Origin: Bacteroidota bacterium
GTDB taxonomy: Bacteria; Bacteroidota; Bacteroidia; Chitinophagales; BACL12
NCBI GenBank assembly: GCA_016718035.1
Contig: JADKEK010000003.1
Coordinates: 107,501 to 171,500, forward strand
Length of the DNA stretch: 64,000 nt
Direction of reading: 5' to 3'
Part shown: positions 34,851 through 43,977 of the stretch, one piece after another
Layout of the letters: every line of letters starts with the position of its first letter
How positions within the stretch are numbered: position 1 is the stretch's first letter
The notes under the pieces: model-generated
Told to the model about the DNA's origin: nothing
Databases searched by the model: none
Seen by the model: the letters and a program-made list of their open reading frames with translations, nothing else
Translations under genes and position numbers: made by a program

Positions 34851-36254
34851 ATGTCAAAACAAAAACCATCCATACCAAAAGGAACCAGAGATTTTGGGCC
34901 GGAAGAAGTTTCGAAGCGCAATTATATTATCAATACGATAAAATCAGTATATCAATTATACGGCTATCAGCCTTTAGAAACGCCTGTGATGGAAAACCTC
35001 AGTACGTTATTGGGTAAATATGGCGAAGAAGGGGATAAATTATTATTTAAAGTGCTCAATAGTGGCGACTTTTTAAAAGATACTGATGACACGCTATTAC
35101 AGGAGAAAAATTCGAATAAGCTCTTAAGTTCAATTTCAGAAAAAGGTTTGCGTTATGACCTCACCGTACCATTTGCTCGGTACGTAGTGATGAACCAAAA
35201 TGAATTAAGTTTCCCATTCAAAAGATACCAAATACAACCGGTATGGCGCGCCGACAAACCTCAAAAAGGTCGTTACCGTGAATTCTATCAATGTGATGCA
35301 GATGTAATTGGCAGCAATAGTTTATTGTTAGATGCTGAAATGGTAATGATGATTGCTGAGGTATTTGACAAATTACAACTCAATGTTACCATTCGGTTAA
35401 ACAATCGAAAAATATTGGATGGATTAAATGAATACATAGGCGAAACAGAAAAAAATGTAGCCTTAATAACCGCCATCGACAAGCTGGATAAAATTGGATT
35501 AAGCGGTGTTGAAGCAGAATTAGTAGCTCGTGAATTTGATGCAGCTCAGATTGAAAAAATAAAATCTATTTTAATTTTCGAAGGCGATGTTTTTGAAAAA
35601 ATTAATTTCCTGGAAACCATTTTCACAGGAGAAAAAGGAATAAAAGGCATTAGTGAGATCAAAGGGTTGTTTGAAAAAATTAAACAGGTAAACAATAAAA
35701 ATATCACCATCAATTTTGATTTAACGCTTGCTCGTGGGTTAAGTTACTATACCGGCACTATTTACGAAGTAGTTGCCAACGAAGTGAAAATTGGCAGCAT
35801 TTTAGGTGGTGGTAGATATGATGACCTGACAGGCATTTTCGGCTTACCTAATATGAGTGGTGTGGGAATTTCTTTTGGTTTAGATAGAATTTACGATGTA
35901 ATTACAGAACTTAATCGATTCCCTTCATCAGCATTAATCAATACCCAATTATTATTTATTCCTTTTGATGCAGATGCCGAACAATTTGCTTTAAAAGTTG
36001 CCAAACAATTACGGGCAGTCAATATTTGCTGTGAAGTATATCCTGACCTCAACGCAAAAATGGGCAAAAAATTTAAATATGCCGATGATAAAAAAATTCC
36101 TTACACCGCCGTAATTGGAAGTAATGAATTGACTGAAGATAAGGTCTCTCTAAAAAACATGGCTTCAGGTGAGCAACGACTAGTTGATATTCAGGAACTC
36201 ATTACCGAATTAACCGGCGAAGGAGGGATTGGATTCCTAGATGTGTCGGAGTAG
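34851..36254 (+). CDS. hisS: Histidyl-tRNA synthetase
   Basis: This 467-residue class II synthetase charges tRNA-His. Motif 1 region 'PKGTRDFGPEE', motif 2 'YREFYQCDADVIG', histidine motif 'LARGLSYYTGTIYEV' and motif 3 'GGGRYDDL...GISFGLDR' are all present, followed by the anticodon-binding domain. The TAG stop lies in the first bases of the hairpin repeat array, so the last few residues may come from repeat sequence. Confidence 0.97.
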   Translation: MSKQKPSIPKGTRDFGPEEVSKRNYIINTIKSVYQLYGYQPLETPVMENLSTLLGKYGEEGDKLLFKVLNSGDFLKDTDDTLLQEKNSNKLLSSISEKGLRYDLTVPFARYVVMNQNELSFPFKRYQIQPVWRADKPQKGRYREFYQCDADVIGSNSLLLDAEMVMMIAEVFDKLQLNVTIRLNNRKILDGLNEYIGETEKNVALITAIDKLDKIGLSGVEAELVAREFDAAQIEKIKSILIFEGDVFEKINFLETIFTGEKGIKGISEIKGLFEKIKQVNNKNITINFDLTLARGLSYYTGTIYEVVANEVKIGSILGGGRYDDLTGIFGLPNMSGVGISFGLDRIYDVITELNRFPSSALINTQLLFIPFDADAEQFALKVAKQLRAVNICCEVYPDLNAKMGKKFKYADDKKIPYTAVIGSNELTEDKVSLKNMASGEQRLVDIQELITELTGEGGIGFLDVSE

Positions 36255-36913
36255 CTAATTAGCAAATTAGCTGATTAGCAAATTAGCTAATGGAGAACCA
36301 TTTATTGCTTTGCAATAAATGTGGGTGAGATGTAATTGATTTTTCAATCAATTAAAATATTAATCAAATTACACAACAGAACTCAAAATTCCATTCCGGC
36401 ACTACACCTCATTAGCCAATTAGCAAATTAGTTAATTAGCAAATTAGCTAATGGAAAACCATTTATTGCAAAGCAATAAATGCGAGTGAAATGTAATTGA
36501 ATTTTTAATCAATTAAAATAATAATCAAATTGCACAACAGAACTCAAAATTCCATTCCGGCACTACACCTCATTAGCCAATTAGCAAATTAGCAAATGGA
36601 AAACCATTTATTGCTTTGCAATAAATGTGGGTGAGATGTAATTGATTTTTTAATCAATTAAAATAATAATCAAATTGCACAACAGAACTCAAAATTCCAT
36701 CCTGACAATACACCTCATTAGCCAATTAGCAAATTAGTTAATTAGCAAATTAGCTAATGGAAAACCATTTATTGCTTTGCAATAAATGCGGGTGAGATGT
36801 AATTGATTTTTCAATCAATTAAAATAATAATCAAATTGCACAACAGAACTCAAAATTCCATTCCGGCACCACACCTCATTAGCTAATTTGCTAATTGCCT
36901 AATTTGCTAATTA
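36255..36913. repeat. Four-copy hairpin repeat array between hisS and dnaJ
   Basis: Four direct copies (about 36255-36417, 36418-36578, 36579-36723 and 36724-36913) fill the whole spacer between two convergent stop codons. Each holds runs of TTAGCAAATTAG, a hairpin with perfect 10-bp arms CATTTATTGC/GCAATAAATG, a second hairpin TAATTGATT/AATCAATTA (shortened to 7-bp arms in copy 2), and a conserved stretch containing ACAACAGAACTCAAAATTCC. The first loop is TTT in copies 1, 3 and 4 but AAA in copy 2. No open frame is present. Confidence 0.9.
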
Positions 36914-38071
36914 TCAAAACATATCCTTCATCTTATCAAAAAACCCTTTTTCCTTTCGGGTTTCATTGATATCAGGGATAAAGTTTTTTGATGCCTGTAA
37001 TTTTTCAAGTACTTTTCTTTCTTCAGAAGATAATTTTCTTGGCACCCAAATATGTACTTCAATTATTTGATCACCCTTACCATAACTATTTAATGAAGGC
37101 AGCCCTTTGCCTTTTAAGCGCATAATATGACCACTCTGTGTGCCTTCCGGAATTGTTACACGAACCTTACCATCAATGGTAGGCACTTCTACTTTTGTGC
37201 CTAATGCAGCATCAGCAAAGCTGATATATAAATCGTATAAAATATGATTGCCTTCGCGTTTTAAATCATTGTCTTTTACTTCTTCAATTGAAATTAATAA
37301 ATCGCCGTTCGGGCCACCTTTTTCTCCGGCATTTCCTTTGCCGTTCATTGATAATTCGATACCATCATTTACACCTGCAGGGATATCGATATTAATGGTA
37401 TCCTCACCATAAACTCTTCCATCACCATGGCATTTATTACAACTTGCAGTAACTTGTTGGCCTGAACCGTGACAAGTAGGACAAGTTTGTGTTGTTGCCA
37501 TTTGACCTAAAATAGTATTTTGAACACGACGCACTACACCGGCGCCATTACATGTTTTACAAGTACTTACACTTGATGCATCTTTAGCACCACTTCCTGA
37601 ACACACATCACAAACTACATATTTTTTAACCTTAATTGTTTTGCGTGCGCCTTCAGCAATTTCTTTTAATGTAAGTTTAACTTTAATACGAATATTACTT
37701 CCACGAATACCTCGTGTGCGTTGTCCTCTTCCTCCGCCGCCACCGCGTCCTCCAAAAAAATCGCCGAACACTGATTCTCCGAAAATATCACCGAACTGGC
37801 TGAAAATATCATCCATATTCATATGATGTGCACCTCCACCTGCGCCGCCAACTCCGGCATGACCAAACTGATCATACTTAGCTTTTTTCTGTTGGTCGCT
37901 TAATACTTCATATGCTTCAGCGGCTTCTTTAAATTTTTCTTCAGCTTCTTTATTGCCTGGATTTTTATCCGGGTGAAACTGCAATGCCATTTTGCGATAC
38001 GCTTTTTTAATTTCGTCCGCAGAAGCTGATTTACCTACTCCTAATATTTCGTAAAAATCTCTTTTAGCCAT
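36914..38071 (-). CDS. dnaJ: Chaperone protein DnaJ
   Basis: This Hsp40 co-chaperone of DnaK has 385 residues. The J domain carries HPD in 'LQFHPDKNPGN', followed by a Gly-rich linker. Four zinc motifs are seen: 'CDVCSGSG', 'CKTCNGAG', 'CPTCHGSG' and 'CNKCHGDG'. The C-terminal substrate-binding domains are complete. It lies 31 nt after grpE in one operon. Confidence 0.97.
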   Translation of the reverse strand: MAKRDFYEILGVGKSASADEIKKAYRKMALQFHPDKNPGNKEAEEKFKEAAEAYEVLSDQQKKAKYDQFGHAGVGGAGGGAHHMNMDDIFSQFGDIFGESVFGDFFGGRGGGGGRGQRTRGIRGSNIRIKVKLTLKEIAEGARKTIKVKKYVVCDVCSGSGAKDASSVSTCKTCNGAGVVRRVQNTILGQMATTQTCPTCHGSGQQVTASCNKCHGDGRVYGEDTINIDIPAGVNDGIELSMNGKGNAGEKGGPNGDLLISIEEVKDNDLKREGNHILYDLYISFADAALGTKVEVPTIDGKVRVTIPEGTQSGHIMRLKGKGLPSLNSYGKGDQIIEVHIWVPRKLSSEERKVLEKLQASKNFIPDINETRKEKGFFDKMKDMF

Positions 38072-38102
38072 GTCCTTACTGTCCTTGTAATATATTGTTG
38101 AA

Positions 38103-38636
38103 TTATTTTCCGATTACCACTTTTGCGTAGCGTATTATTTTATCGTTTAACGTATAACCTTTTTCTAATACATCAACTACTTTGCCTTTTAAATCTTCAC
38201 TTGGAGCTGGTATTTCAGTTATTGCTTCCATAAGGTCCGTATTAAATTCAATACCCATACAAGGAATTTCTTTTAATCCTTTTTGTGAAAGTGTATTTTT
38301 TAATTTTTCGCTAATTAATTTAATACCTTCTTTAACAGCTTCTAAATCTTTGGCAGCAGCAACAACCTGTTCGGCACGATCAACATCGTCAAGCGAGGGC
38401 AATAAATCTTTAATCACCTCCTGACCGGCAGTTTTAAATAATTCAATGCGCTCTTTGCTTGTTCTGCGTTTAAAATTTTCGAACTCAGCGAGTAATCGGA
38501 TGTACTTATCTTTTTGCTCTTCCAATTCTTTTAATGCAGAACTGGTCTCGTCAACCGGAGCTTCTTCAACCGGGAGATTGGCTGCCTGATTTTCATTGGT
38601 CTCCTGCATTTCATCTTTTATTTCTTGCTCTTCCAT
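38103..38636 (-). CDS. grpE: Nucleotide exchange factor GrpE
   Basis: This 177-residue exchange factor for DnaK starts with an acidic, glutamate-rich region. A long coiled-coil helix follows ('KYIRLLAEFENFKRRTSKER') and then the beta-wing domain with 'FNTDLMEAITEIPAPSEDLKGKVVDVLEKGYTLNDKIIRYAKVVI'. It is co-transcribed with dnaJ. A -7 element (TATTTTTG, 38714-38721 on the minus strand) lies 77 nt upstream. No CIRCE-like inverted repeat was seen. Confidence 0.96.
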   Translation of the reverse strand: MEEQEIKDEMQETNENQAANLPVEEAPVDETSSALKELEEQKDKYIRLLAEFENFKRRTSKERIELFKTAGQEVIKDLLPSLDDVDRAEQVVAAAKDLEAVKEGIKLISEKLKNTLSQKGLKEIPCMGIEFNTDLMEAITEIPAPSEDLKGKVVDVLEKGYTLNDKIIRYAKVVIGK

Positions 38637-38713
38637 ATTTTGCTACTCGTTATAGTGTTGGTAAATGACAAAGTTTCACCTTCCCCCAACTGGCGGATGG
38701 TATTTGAGGGAGG

Positions 38714-38721
38714 CAAAAATA
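38714..38721 (-). promoter_or_regulatory. -7 promoter element (TATTTTTG) for grpE-dnaJ
   Basis: TATTTTTG on the minus strand matches TAnnTTTG and is the only full match in the 150-bp spacer upstream of grpE. Confidence 0.5.
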
Positions 38722-38785
38722 CTGCCACCGGGCGGTTATTGCCAAAATGACACAATAATTTAGTGGAAAAGGCTAAAAGGCAGTC

Positions 38786-39352
38786 TTAATTGAGCTCAGC
38801 CTTTATGATATCTTCCAAATCGTCGATAAGGATATTTCTATTTACGATTTGGCCATGTCCATTTATCAGGTAGTATTTCGGCAGAAAATTTACTTCGAAG
38901 TCTATAGCAGATTTGGCGTTCCACGATTTGGTGTCAATGGTTTGACAAGGCCAGGAAACATTATCTGCCGCCAGGGCATCGAGCCATTTTTGTTTATCTG
39001 TATCGAGTGACACGCTGTAAACACAGAAGTTTTTACCGTCTTTGAACTCGGCATTTTTGTATTTTTTATACAACCTGTCCATCTCAAAATGGTTTTTTCT
39101 GGCTTCCGAGTTACCGGATTCCCAAAATTCTACAAGTACATAAGAGCCTTTAAGGGCATGGAGTTGAAGCCAATCACCATTTTTACTTTCAGTTATAATA
39201 TCAGGAGTAGCATTGCCTGTAGCAACACCAACTTGGTGAGCTGTAGACCCACCTCCGGCACAACCGGTAACAGTTATGGAAATAGCTGTAACACCCACAA
39301 ATAGGACGTTTGCAACATTGTTTTTAAGTGATAAAAGAGAGGAGTTCATCAT
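38786..39352 (-). CDS. Thioredoxin-fold (TlpA-like) lipoprotein lacking the CxxC motif, copy 2
   Basis: This 188-residue lipoprotein (lipobox cysteine C31 in 'TVTGCAGGG') has a thioredoxin/AhpC-TSA fold. 'YVLVEFWESGNSEARKNHFE' stands where active TlpA proteins have 'FWASWCGPC'. The two catalytic cysteines are absent, while the cis-proline region 'NFLPKYYLIN' remains. Redox activity is therefore not expected; a structural or binding role is inferred. It is a tandem paralog of the gene starting 5 nt upstream. Confidence 0.82.
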   Translation of the reverse strand: MMNSSLLSLKNNVANVLFVGVTAISITVTGCAGGGSTAHQVGVATGNATPDIITESKNGDWLQLHALKGSYVLVEFWESGNSEARKNHFEMDRLYKKYKNAEFKDGKNFCVYSVSLDTDKQKWLDALAADNVSWPCQTIDTKSWNAKSAIDFEVNFLPKYYLINGHGQIVNRNILIDDLEDIIKAELN

Positions 39353-39357
39353 TTAAA

Positions 39358-39906
39358 TTAATCTTTTAAGCTTTCTAAAATTTTTTCGAGGTCGGATATG
39401 ATGATGTTATGGTTAATAATTATGCCTTGGTCATTGATTAAAAAATATTTTGGTAAAGAGGCAATTTTGTAGTCTAACACTGCTGTTGCGTTCCACGCCT
39501 TTGAGTCATTAACTATTATTGGCCATGTTATACCATCTTCCTTCACCGCTTTGCTCCAGGCTGCTTTGTCGGCATCTATAGATAAACTAAAAATTTCAAA
39601 CCCATTGCCTTCTTTAAATTCAACGTCTTTGTATCTACCATACATACGTTGCATCTCAAAGTGGTTTTTTCGAGCTACGGTATTATATGAATCCCAAAAC
39701 TCCACTAAAATGAGCTTGCCTTTTGAATCTGACAATTTGTGTGCTGAACCGGTGCTGTTAAAGGCTGAAATTTCTGGTGCAATATCCCCTGAAAGCACAC
39801 CAATTACCGGTGCCGGAGTTTTGCATGAAATAAAAAGCACAGACATAAGCATGCCTATTACCAATCCTTGTGTTTTCATAAAAGGAAACCCTTTAACTTT
39901 CGCCAT
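39358..39906 (-). CDS. Thioredoxin-fold (TlpA-like) lipoprotein lacking the CxxC motif, copy 1
   Basis: This 182-residue paralog of the following gene may start nine codons later, at 39879 ('MKTQGLVIGMLM'). The lipobox is 'LFISC' (C28). 'LILVEFWDSYNTVARKNHFEM' again replaces the CxxC site, and 'ASLPKYFLINDQG' keeps the cis-proline. Both copies conserve ARKNHFEM, so the altered site is maintained and not random decay. Confidence 0.82.
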   Translation of the reverse strand: MAKVKGFPFMKTQGLVIGMLMSVLFISCKTPAPVIGVLSGDIAPEISAFNSTGSAHKLSDSKGKLILVEFWDSYNTVARKNHFEMQRMYGRYKDVEFKEGNGFEIFSLSIDADKAAWSKAVKEDGITWPIIVNDSKAWNATAVLDYKIASLPKYFLINDQGIIINHNIIISDLEKILESLKD

Positions 39907-40048
39907 CTAACCGTTGTGCTGTGTCGTTGTTTGGGGATGGCTGTTAACAAATAAGAAACGGCAAATTTACACTACATGGGTATTTTGTGAAATAGCCTTT
40001 TCAACAGTTATAGATTAATAACTGCCTGATTTCGTTGCATAAGTGACA

Positions 40049-41344
40049 TTAAATTCTTTTTATCTGCGCTCCAAGTGCTTGTAAGCGTTTATCTATATAC
40101 TGGTAGCCTCTATCGATTTGTTCGATATTCCTGATTATGCTTTTTCCTTCAGCAGAAAGTGCAGCAATAAGCAGTGCTTGTCCCGCCCTGATATCAGGAG
40201 AAGTCATTTCAATACCACGCAGTTTATTTTTTCTGTCGAGTCCTATAACCGTTGCCCTGTGTGGGTCGCAGAGGATTATTTGTGCACCCATCTCAATGAG
40301 TTTATCGGTAAAAAACAGCCGGCTTTCAAACATTTTTTGATGGATTAAAACACTGCCTCTGGCCTGAGTTGCCACCACTAAAACAATACTGATAAGGTCG
40401 GGTGTAAATCCTGGCCAAGGGGCATCAGAAACGGTAAGAATCGAGCCATCGAGAAAGTTCTGAATTTCATAAACATCCTGAGCAGGTATGTATAAATCGT
40501 CTCCGCGAAGCTCCATTTTGATGCCTAGTTTAGAGAACACCTCAGGAATAATTCCCAGCTTTTCGTAACCAACATCTTTAATTGTGATTTCACTTTGTGT
40601 CATAGCAGCCATACCGATAAAACTGCCAATTTCTATCATATCCGGTAGAATTCTGTGACTACAACCTGAAAGTTCCGTCACACCATCTATCACCAGTAAA
40701 TTAGAACCAATTCCTGAAATTTTCGCCCCCATAAGCACGAGCATATCGCACAACTGCTGCAAATATGGCTCACAGGCGGCATTATAAATGGTGGTGCGGC
40801 CTTCAGCTAACACAGCAGCCATCAAAATATTGGCGGTTCCTGTGACAGAGGCTTCATCCAACAGCATGTAGGCTCAAGTTAATTTTTCGGCACTTATGGC
40901 ACCAGTCTCAACATTAAACTGAGCGCCTAACTTCATGAAACCAATAATATGTGTATCCAATCTGCGACGTCCAATTTTGTCGCCTCCGGGTTTTGACAAT
41001 GTGGCATGTTTGAACCTGGCCAGTAATGGTCCCATTACCATAACCGAACCACGCATTTTGCGGCTTTGGTCAACAAATTCAGGGCTATTAATATAAGCTA
41101 AGTTGATATTATCTGCTTGGAACTCGCAAGTATGAGCATCAATCCTATTAACCTTTACACCCATTTGAGCCAATAGCTCTATCAGAAAATTCACATCTCT
41201 GATATCGGGAATATTATGAATAGTAACCTTCTGATTTGTGAGTAAAACAGCGCAGATTACCTGTAAAGCTTCATTTTTGGCACCTTGAGGGACAATTTCT
41301 CCTTTGAGTTTTACTCCTCCGGTAATTTCAAATGAGTTCATCAA
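40049..41344 (-). pseudogene. murA: UDP-N-acetylglucosamine 1-carboxyvinyltransferase interrupted by an in-frame TGA
   Basis: This is the first committed enzyme of peptidoglycan synthesis, 431 codons long. Codon 157 (40874-40876) is TGA in the same frame, within 'AEKLT*AYMLLDEASVTGTA', where homologs have glycine (GGA differs by one base). All else is intact, including K23-N24 and 'DEASVTGTANILMAA'. Position 122 in 'KPGGDKIGRRR' is aspartate instead of the fosfomycin-target cysteine, as is usual in Bacteroidota. Other genes here stop at TGA, so general recoding is unlikely. A sequencing error, a recent null allele with a second murA, or readthrough are the options. Confidence 0.88.
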
Positions 41345-42003
41345 CGATTCTTTTTGAAATTCTTGTAATTTTTGTTTTGACCGTGGCGCTGGAAATTGCG
41401 ACCGCCATTGTTGTTGCGGTTTTGTTGTTGAGGTTTATTTTCCTGACGGCGGGCAGTAGATTTTGTGAGTGAATCTAAATCGCTGTCTTCATCTAACTGC
41501 AATTTTCCGTTACTTAAACTTTCCAGGTCTTGTTTAATGGTGAGGTCGTTTACGTTATCGCGATTCCAGTTTTGGTAAACCAATTTCATATAGTTTCCAA
41601 TTACCTGTGCGAATTCCTGTTTAACTGCAGGGTCTTCCATTTCAGCAGCCTTATTTACACAAGACTCGATATTTTTACCATAGTGCGCAAAACGAATTTT
41701 CTGTTTCGGGTATTTAAGTTTGATGTTTTTACGCAATAATGTTTCACGCTCAGGAACTGGGTATGGCGAATTCGCTTTGAGTTTAAAATCGCTCATCATA
41801 TAAATATGGTCCCATAATTTATGACGAAAGTCTTCCACATTTCTCAATGTCGGATTCATTGTTCCCATCATATCAATTATATCGAGAACAAGTTTATTTC
41901 TCACCTCATCATCTTCAATTTTTACGGCGAAATCCACTAATTGTTGAATATGTCGGCCGTACTCGCGCAGAATCAGCTTTGGAAGCTGGGTATTATATGG
42001 CAT
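41341..42003 (-). CDS. DUF4290 family protein
   Basis: This 220-residue cytosolic protein is of the Bacteroidota-specific DUF4290 family: 'MPYNTQLPKLILREYGRHIQQLV' at the start and 'NPTLRNVEDFRHKLWDHIYMMSDF' in the middle. The last 50 residues are low complexity and rich in Asn, Gln, Arg and Lys, suggesting nucleic-acid contact. Its stop overlaps the murA start by 4 nt. In this phylum the pair commonly stands together. The function is unknown. Confidence 0.88.
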   Translation of the reverse strand: MPYNTQLPKLILREYGRHIQQLVDFAVKIEDDEVRNKLVLDIIDMMGTMNPTLRNVEDFRHKLWDHIYMMSDFKLKANSPYPVPERETLLRKNIKLKYPKQKIRFAHYGKNIESCVNKAAEMEDPAVKQEFAQVIGNYMKLVYQNWNRDNVNDLTIKQDLESLSNGKLQLDEDSDLDSLTKSTARRQENKPQQQNRNNNGGRNFQRHGQNKNYKNFKKNR

Positions 42004-42021
42004 TTAACTTATTGTTTAAGG

Positions 42022-42052
42022 CAAAGGTATGTTTTTATGTCGCATGTTGCAA
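42022..42052 (-). promoter_or_regulatory. Promoter for DUF4290-murA (TTG-N20-TACCTTTG)
   Basis: On the minus strand TTG (42052-42050) and TACCTTTG (42029-42022) have the spacing expected for the Bacteroidota housekeeping sigma factor. The ATG is 18 nt downstream. Confidence 0.6.
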
Positions 42053-42090
42053 GTGCCATTTTAAGGCAGTCTCCACAACCTGTTGAAAAG

Positions 42091-42120
42091 CCAAAACCGC
42101 CCTGTTATAGGCGGTTTTGG
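42091..42120. terminator. Intrinsic terminator after the ECF sigma operon
   Basis: Perfect 11-bp arms CCAAAACCGCC (42091-42101) and GGCGGTTTTGG (42110-42120) lie 45 nt past the last gene of the operon on the minus strand. Confidence 0.8.
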
Positions 42121-42164
42121 AACCTGAAAACCAAATTGTACTATCACTACCTGTATCTATTACT

Positions 42165-42671
42165 TTAAGGTTTCTCGCGATGGCGTTCATCTGGTTCACC
42201 ACCATTCGGTTTGCCACCACCGGGAGGAGGACCTTGTTTATCGCGGGCATGTTTTAGCATTTCGCGTTTAAATTCATTTTCCGCGTCTGCTAAAAGCGCT
42301 ACTTTTTTAAGGCTGAGCACTTTTTTAAACTCTTCGGCATATTTCTTTTTAATGTCCAGCAACTTCTGTTCATTGTCAAAATGCGAGTTGATCATTTTAG
42401 CCAATTCTTCATCAGACATTTCATCTATTTTTTTGCCGTTCCGTAAATCTTTTTCTTTGTCAAGAATTACTTTTAGTTCATCCTGCATCTTATTATACAC
42501 CGGCCAAAATTTTTGCGCTTCATCCGAGCTTAAATCTAAATACCTTGTTAAGAAGGCAATTCTAAGTGCTTCAATTTTTTCTTCATCAAAAGGTGGTGGT
42601 CCGGGAGGTCCTTGTGAAAACCCTGCTGCAGCAACAAGGATTAACAGTGTTAAAATGATTGTCCTTTTCAT
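42165..42671 (-). CDS. Spy/CpxP-like periplasmic protein
   Basis: This 168-residue exported protein has a signal peptide ('LTLLILVAAAGFSQ'). The helical, charged core has 'RIAFLTRYLDLSSDEAQKFWPVYNKMQDELK', typical of Spy/CpxP-like chaperones or heavy-metal sensors in Bacteroidota. The C-terminus is Pro/Gly-rich. It is the third gene of an ECF sigma factor/putative anti-sigma operon, which suggests an envelope stress or metal response. Confidence 0.8.
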   Translation of the reverse strand: MKRTIILTLLILVAAAGFSQGPPGPPPFDEEKIEALRIAFLTRYLDLSSDEAQKFWPVYNKMQDELKVILDKEKDLRNGKKIDEMSDEELAKMINSHFDNEQKLLDIKKKYAEEFKKVLSLKKVALLADAENEFKREMLKHARDKQGPPPGGGKPNGGEPDERHREKP

Positions 42672-42704
42672 AATATTATCAGTTTAATTAAATTCGTTTT
42701 TATT

Positions 42705-43292
42705 TTATAATCCCAAATTTTCAAATAAGGTTGCATCATTAAAATATTCCTGCAATAATTCATTATCAATTGAATCCATAATTGTTTCATCTAACATAAT
42801 TGGCGATTGATCAATTACTGAATTCATCACATCTTGGTCTAATACTTGTTCATGTAAATCACCCGTTATCGATTCATCAATTTGTCCTGCATTGCTGTAA
42901 GTTGAAGCGAATAAAACATCTGTGCTCAAATCATCAACATTGGTATTTAAATAACCATATAAATCATCATAACTCAGAGAAGCAATTTGCTCATCCATAT
43001 AATTATTGATTTCCGTATCTGTCATTTCTGCAAATTGAACACCTAATCGGGTAATTTTATCTTTACTAAAAAGGTTAACGCCTATATATACTAGCGCTAT
43101 TGACGCTGCAACAGCTGTAACAATAATCAACCGTTTAATAATAATAGGTTGTTTACGTGCAGTAATTTCAATTTGTTTAACGCCCGCAGTTGCTTTAAAA
43201 ATATCCTGTTCCAACTGTTCGAAATAACCTTCAGGAACAAGCAATTGCTGCTCCTTAAGTTGTTTGTCCAGTTTGTCGTTTATTGGTTCCAT
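42705..43292 (-). CDS. Putative membrane anti-sigma factor, 195 aa
   Basis: An N-terminal cytoplasmic part of about 50 residues ('QQLLVPEGYFEQLEQDIFKAT') precedes one transmembrane helix ('RLIIVTAVAASIALVYIGVNLF'). A periplasmic domain rich in Asp, Glu, Ser and Asn follows. It lies between an ECF sigma factor gene and a Spy-like gene, and the layout fits an anti-sigma factor. No zinc-binding HxxxCxxC motif is present, so assignment rests on context. Confidence 0.65.
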   Translation of the reverse strand: MEPINDKLDKQLKEQQLLVPEGYFEQLEQDIFKATAGVKQIEITARKQPIIIKRLIIVTAVAASIALVYIGVNLFSKDKITRLGVQFAEMTDTEINNYMDEQIASLSYDDLYGYLNTNVDDLSTDVLFASTYSNAGQIDESITGDLHEQVLDQDVMNSVIDQSPIMLDETIMDSIDNELLQEYFNDATLFENLGL

Positions 43293-43372
43293 GATAATTT
43301 TTTTATTAAAATAATTGTCATACCAGTTATAACAATAATTTTAATTGCTAACTGCAAGTATGACATGCTCAT

Positions 43373-43924
43373 TTATATTTGGTTTAATCGTTCTTTTAAA
43401 AATATTTCAATTTTTTTGACAGCATGATGGTAACTGGCTTTTAGTGCACCCGTTGTGGTGCCTAAAATGGCTTCCATTTCCTCATATTTCATTTCATCAT
43501 AATATCGCATAACAAATACCTGTTTTTGTTTATCTGGCAAGCTATCGATAGCCAATTGTAATTGTCGTTTAGTTTCATCACCATCAAACCATGGGTCGGT
43601 TTTTAAATGTGATGTATAACTTTCGCCTTCAGTTTCAAGTGCGATGCTTGACCTGCGATATTTTTCGTTGATGAAGGTGATGGATTCGTTTGTGGCGATG
43701 CGATAAACCCAGGTATATAATTTGCTGTCCTGTCGAAAATCCGGTAATCCTTTCCAGATTTTTACAAAACAATTTTGCACAACATCATTTGCATCGTCAT
43801 GATCAGTAACCATACGACGCACATGCCAATAAATTTTTTTGGCATACACATTTACCAGGATTTTATATCCTTGTTCACGTGTTGATGGATTAAGACAAAG
43901 TTGAACAATTTCGTTATCGCTCAT
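43373..43924 (-). CDS. ECF RNA polymerase sigma factor
   Basis: This 183-residue sigma-70 family protein has region 2 at about residues 25-90 ('DHDDANDVVQNCFVKIWKGLPDF...LYTWVYRIATN'). Region 4 lies at about 125-175 ('SLPDKQKQVFVMRYYDEMKYEEMEAILGTTTGALKASYHHA'). It heads the operon with a putative anti-sigma factor and a Spy-like protein. Confidence 0.92.
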   Translation of the reverse strand: MSDNEIVQLCLNPSTREQGYKILVNVYAKKIYWHVRRMVTDHDDANDVVQNCFVKIWKGLPDFRQDSKLYTWVYRIATNESITFINEKYRRSSIALETEGESYTSHLKTDPWFDGDETKRQLQLAIDSLPDKQKQVFVMRYYDEMKYEEMEAILGTTTGALKASYHHAVKKIEIFLKERLNQI

Positions 43925-43977
43925 TCACCTCCAAGTTAGCGACCAAACTTCAAAATAAAGTTCAATCATAAACGCAA

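Noticed and set aside
36255..36913. CRISPR or insertion-sequence array
   Set aside because: Repeats of about 150 bp are direct tandem copies without spacers, terminal inverted repeats or a transposase gene.
38637..38785. CIRCE operator (HrcA) upstream of grpE-dnaJ
   Set aside because: No TTAGCACTC-N9-GAGTGCTAA-like inverted repeat is present.
40874..40876. Genetic code change with TGA read as glycine
   Set aside because: Many genes in the window end at TGA, including overlapping ATGA junctions, so TGA is a working stop codon.
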